From a virus, in the IMG/VR virus record IMGVR_UViG_3300010399_000024, positions 1 to 38,497 of that record: DNA of 38,497 nucleotides; one strand, written 5' to 3'. The position numbers and the translations under genes are program-made. The notes beneath the pieces are model-generated. The model searched no databases. It was given only the letters and a program-made list of their open reading frames with translations, and was not told the DNA's origin. Below, in pieces: positions 37,722 to 38,497 of this stretch (positions are counted from its first letter, which is position 1; every line of letters begins with the position of its first letter).

Positions 37722-37911
37722 AGCATCAAAGCCATGCCCTTGGTGTGGCGCTAGATTGCCAGATATAAGAATGCATACTTATGCTGAGAATGGTGAAACT
37801 ATGAAAAATTGGATAGCGAGATGCAATGATTTTTATGGTTGTGGCGCTATGCTTAAATCTTATCCAACAAAAGAAGAAGCGGTAAAGGCGTGGAATAAAC
37901 GATATGAATAG
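37711..37911 (+). CDS. Lar-like zinc-ribbon protein, 66 aa
   Basis: SSEASKPCPWCGARLPDIRM, then WIARCNDFYGCGAMLKSYPT and EEAVKAWNKRYE give the complete Lar-like pattern. I start at ATG 37711, overlapping the previous gene by 11 bases. It is the third Lar-like gene in a small region and a likely paralogue of the one at 37530. Confidence 0.75.
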   Translation: MSSEASKPCPWCGARLPDIRMHTYAENGETMKNWIARCNDFYGCGAMLKSYPTKEEAVKAWNKRYE

Positions 37912-38041
37912 TTTGCAGCTTATATTAACGCTCGGGTGTGGTTTGTTTGCCTTGTCTATAACGATTTTAATTTTATGGTTAATTAACCCATTGCTTAACT
38001 TGCTTGCAAATAAGCTGGCTAGGATCATTTGCAATGAATAA
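37904..38041 (+). CDS. Single-pass membrane protein, 45 aa
   Basis: NSLQLILTLGCGLFALSITI followed by LILWLINPLL is one long hydrophobic stretch, then a charged end (LANKLARIICNE). The start overlaps the previous stop and the end overlaps the next start by eight bases. The function is unknown. Confidence 0.6.
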   Translation: MNSLQLILTLGCGLFALSITILILWLINPLLNLLANKLARIICNE

Positions 38042-38249
38042 CTCCCACCTCGATATTCGCGTACCAGATGAAATCGCTGCACAAATACGCGAGATGGCGG
38101 CAGCTCGTGGGTTGTCGGTTAGTGCATTGTTGAGGATGATTATATTGCAATATTTAGAAGGGAATAGGGCGATTGAATCAGCGCCAATTGGTGTAAGCGG
38201 GCAAGTATTTGATACGCGTCAGATGAAATGGGTGTTTCCTAATGGATGA
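38034..38249 (+). CDS. Ribbon-helix-helix (CopG/Arc-type) regulator, 71 aa
   Basis: MNNSHLDIRVPDEIAAQIRE, then AAARGLSVSALLRMIILQYL, is the strand-helix-helix fold: LDIRVP is the DNA-binding strand. I chose ATG 38034; a TTG upstream at 38004 lies within the membrane gene. It is produced from the unit driven by the 37238 promoter, so it may bind the repeat there and repress itself. The stop is part of the TGATTATATTGGAG cassette. Confidence 0.75.
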   Translation: MNNSHLDIRVPDEIAAQIREMAAARGLSVSALLRMIILQYLEGNRAIESAPIGVSGQVFDTRQMKWVFPNG

Positions 38250-38260
38250 TTATATTGGAG
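38247..38260 (+). repeat. TGATTATATTGGAG cassette, copy 4
   Basis: Identical to the copy at 414. It starts with the stop codon of the regulator gene and its GGAG lies 13 bases before the ATG at 38274. Confidence 0.6.
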
Positions 38261-38273
38261 TATTTAAGGGCAC

Positions 38274-38497
38274 ATGACTGATTGGTTTGTTCTTGCTAAG
38301 AAAGAAAAGATATCTAAAGTTGCAGACAGATGGGCCGAGCAATATGCGGTTTATGCTGGTGAGCCAAAATGGCGAGCTGATAAGCGAAAATTAATAGAGC
38401 CATTACAACTGGCTAAAACAGCAAAAGAAATAGAAAAAATAATAGGTAACGATACATGGACAAAACATTATTGCTACTGTTGCGGGGCTGAAAAAGA
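38274..38497 (+). CDS. Small zinc-binding protein, N-terminal part (continues at position 2)
   Basis: The gene starts MTDWFVLAKKEKISKVADRW and runs off the end; the last 123 bases repeat the beginning of the window. Together with the part at the left end it makes about 106 residues with a cysteine-rich C-terminal half. AAGGG lies just before the start. No family is recognised. Confidence 0.75.
   Translation, partial: MTDWFVLAKKEKISKVADRWAEQYAVYAGEPKWRADKRKLIEPLQLAKTAKEIEKIIGNDTWTKHYCYCCGAEK
38375..38497. repeat. Terminal direct repeat, right copy
   Basis: Identical to the first 123 bases, showing that the ends overlap and the genome is circular or circularly permuted. The reading frame passes through the join unchanged. 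Confidence 0.95.

Overview
This window is a complete, circularly permuted tailed-phage genome of about 38.4 kb. The last 123 bases repeat the first 123 exactly, so the ends overlap and one gene runs across the join. The virion genes follow the order of P22/Sf6-type podoviruses: small terminase, then (after a block of small genes across the join) large terminase, portal, scaffold, coat, tail-accessory protein (gp4-like), packaged-DNA stabilisation protein (gp10-like), ejection-type proteins and fibres. The DNA is AT-rich, genes start at ATG or sometimes GTG after good ribosome binding sites, and promoters look like bacterial sigma-70. The host is therefore a bacterium, probably Gram-negative (P22-like tail, GH108 lysozyme, a ParB-type parS-like palindrome). 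I cannot name it. I see no integrase, CI-like repressor, rRNA gene, insertion sequence or CRISPR array.

Layout. 1-3016: a block of small accessory genes (zinc protein across the join, YopX-like protein), an unusually long tRNA-like gene and the large terminase. 3017-16195, rightward: head and tail-tube genes, interrupted by a minus-strand tRNA-Met-like gene and by an HNH endonuclease after the coat gene. 16192-22714, rightward: fibres with poly-glycine C-termini, a cluster of lysine-rich small proteins and a second HNH endonuclease on the opposite strand. 22725-23474: lysis genes. 23461-30299, leftward: a long, tightly overlapping operon. At its promoter end it carries recombination genes (RecA-like ATPase, DUF669-type protein) and a protein with an RNA polymerase alpha C-terminal domain joined to a zinc ribbon. 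It then continues into about 17 tiny genes, six of which share one N-terminal module. 30305-33321, rightward: a ribbon-helix-helix protein, a structured 455-base non-coding leader, a replication protein with strong hairpins inside its gene, a VRR-NUC nuclease and a RusA-type resolvase with three zinc knuckles. A bidirectional terminator (33368-33397) separates this from a short leftward operon (33402-34546). From 34682 rightward come zinc and Lar-like genes and the small terminase, leading back across the join.

Control appears to come from two divergent promoter regions (30305-30356, where the promoters overlap and should exclude each other; 34581-34673, where they stand back to back) and one promoter at 37238 with a perfect 8-bp inverted repeat between its boxes. 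Two ribbon-helix-helix proteins (30376 and 38034) are the only recognisable repressor-type regulators. Several late genes have their ribosome binding site or start codon inside a hairpin (coat, HNH endonuclease, lysozyme), which suggests translational timing.

The observations I rate highest are the alpha-CTD/zinc-ribbon fusion, the family of tiny genes with a common N-terminus and unlike tails, the pseudomonad-type parS palindrome, three consecutive hairpins inside the replication gene, and the mutually exclusive promoter pair next to a ribbon-helix-helix gene.
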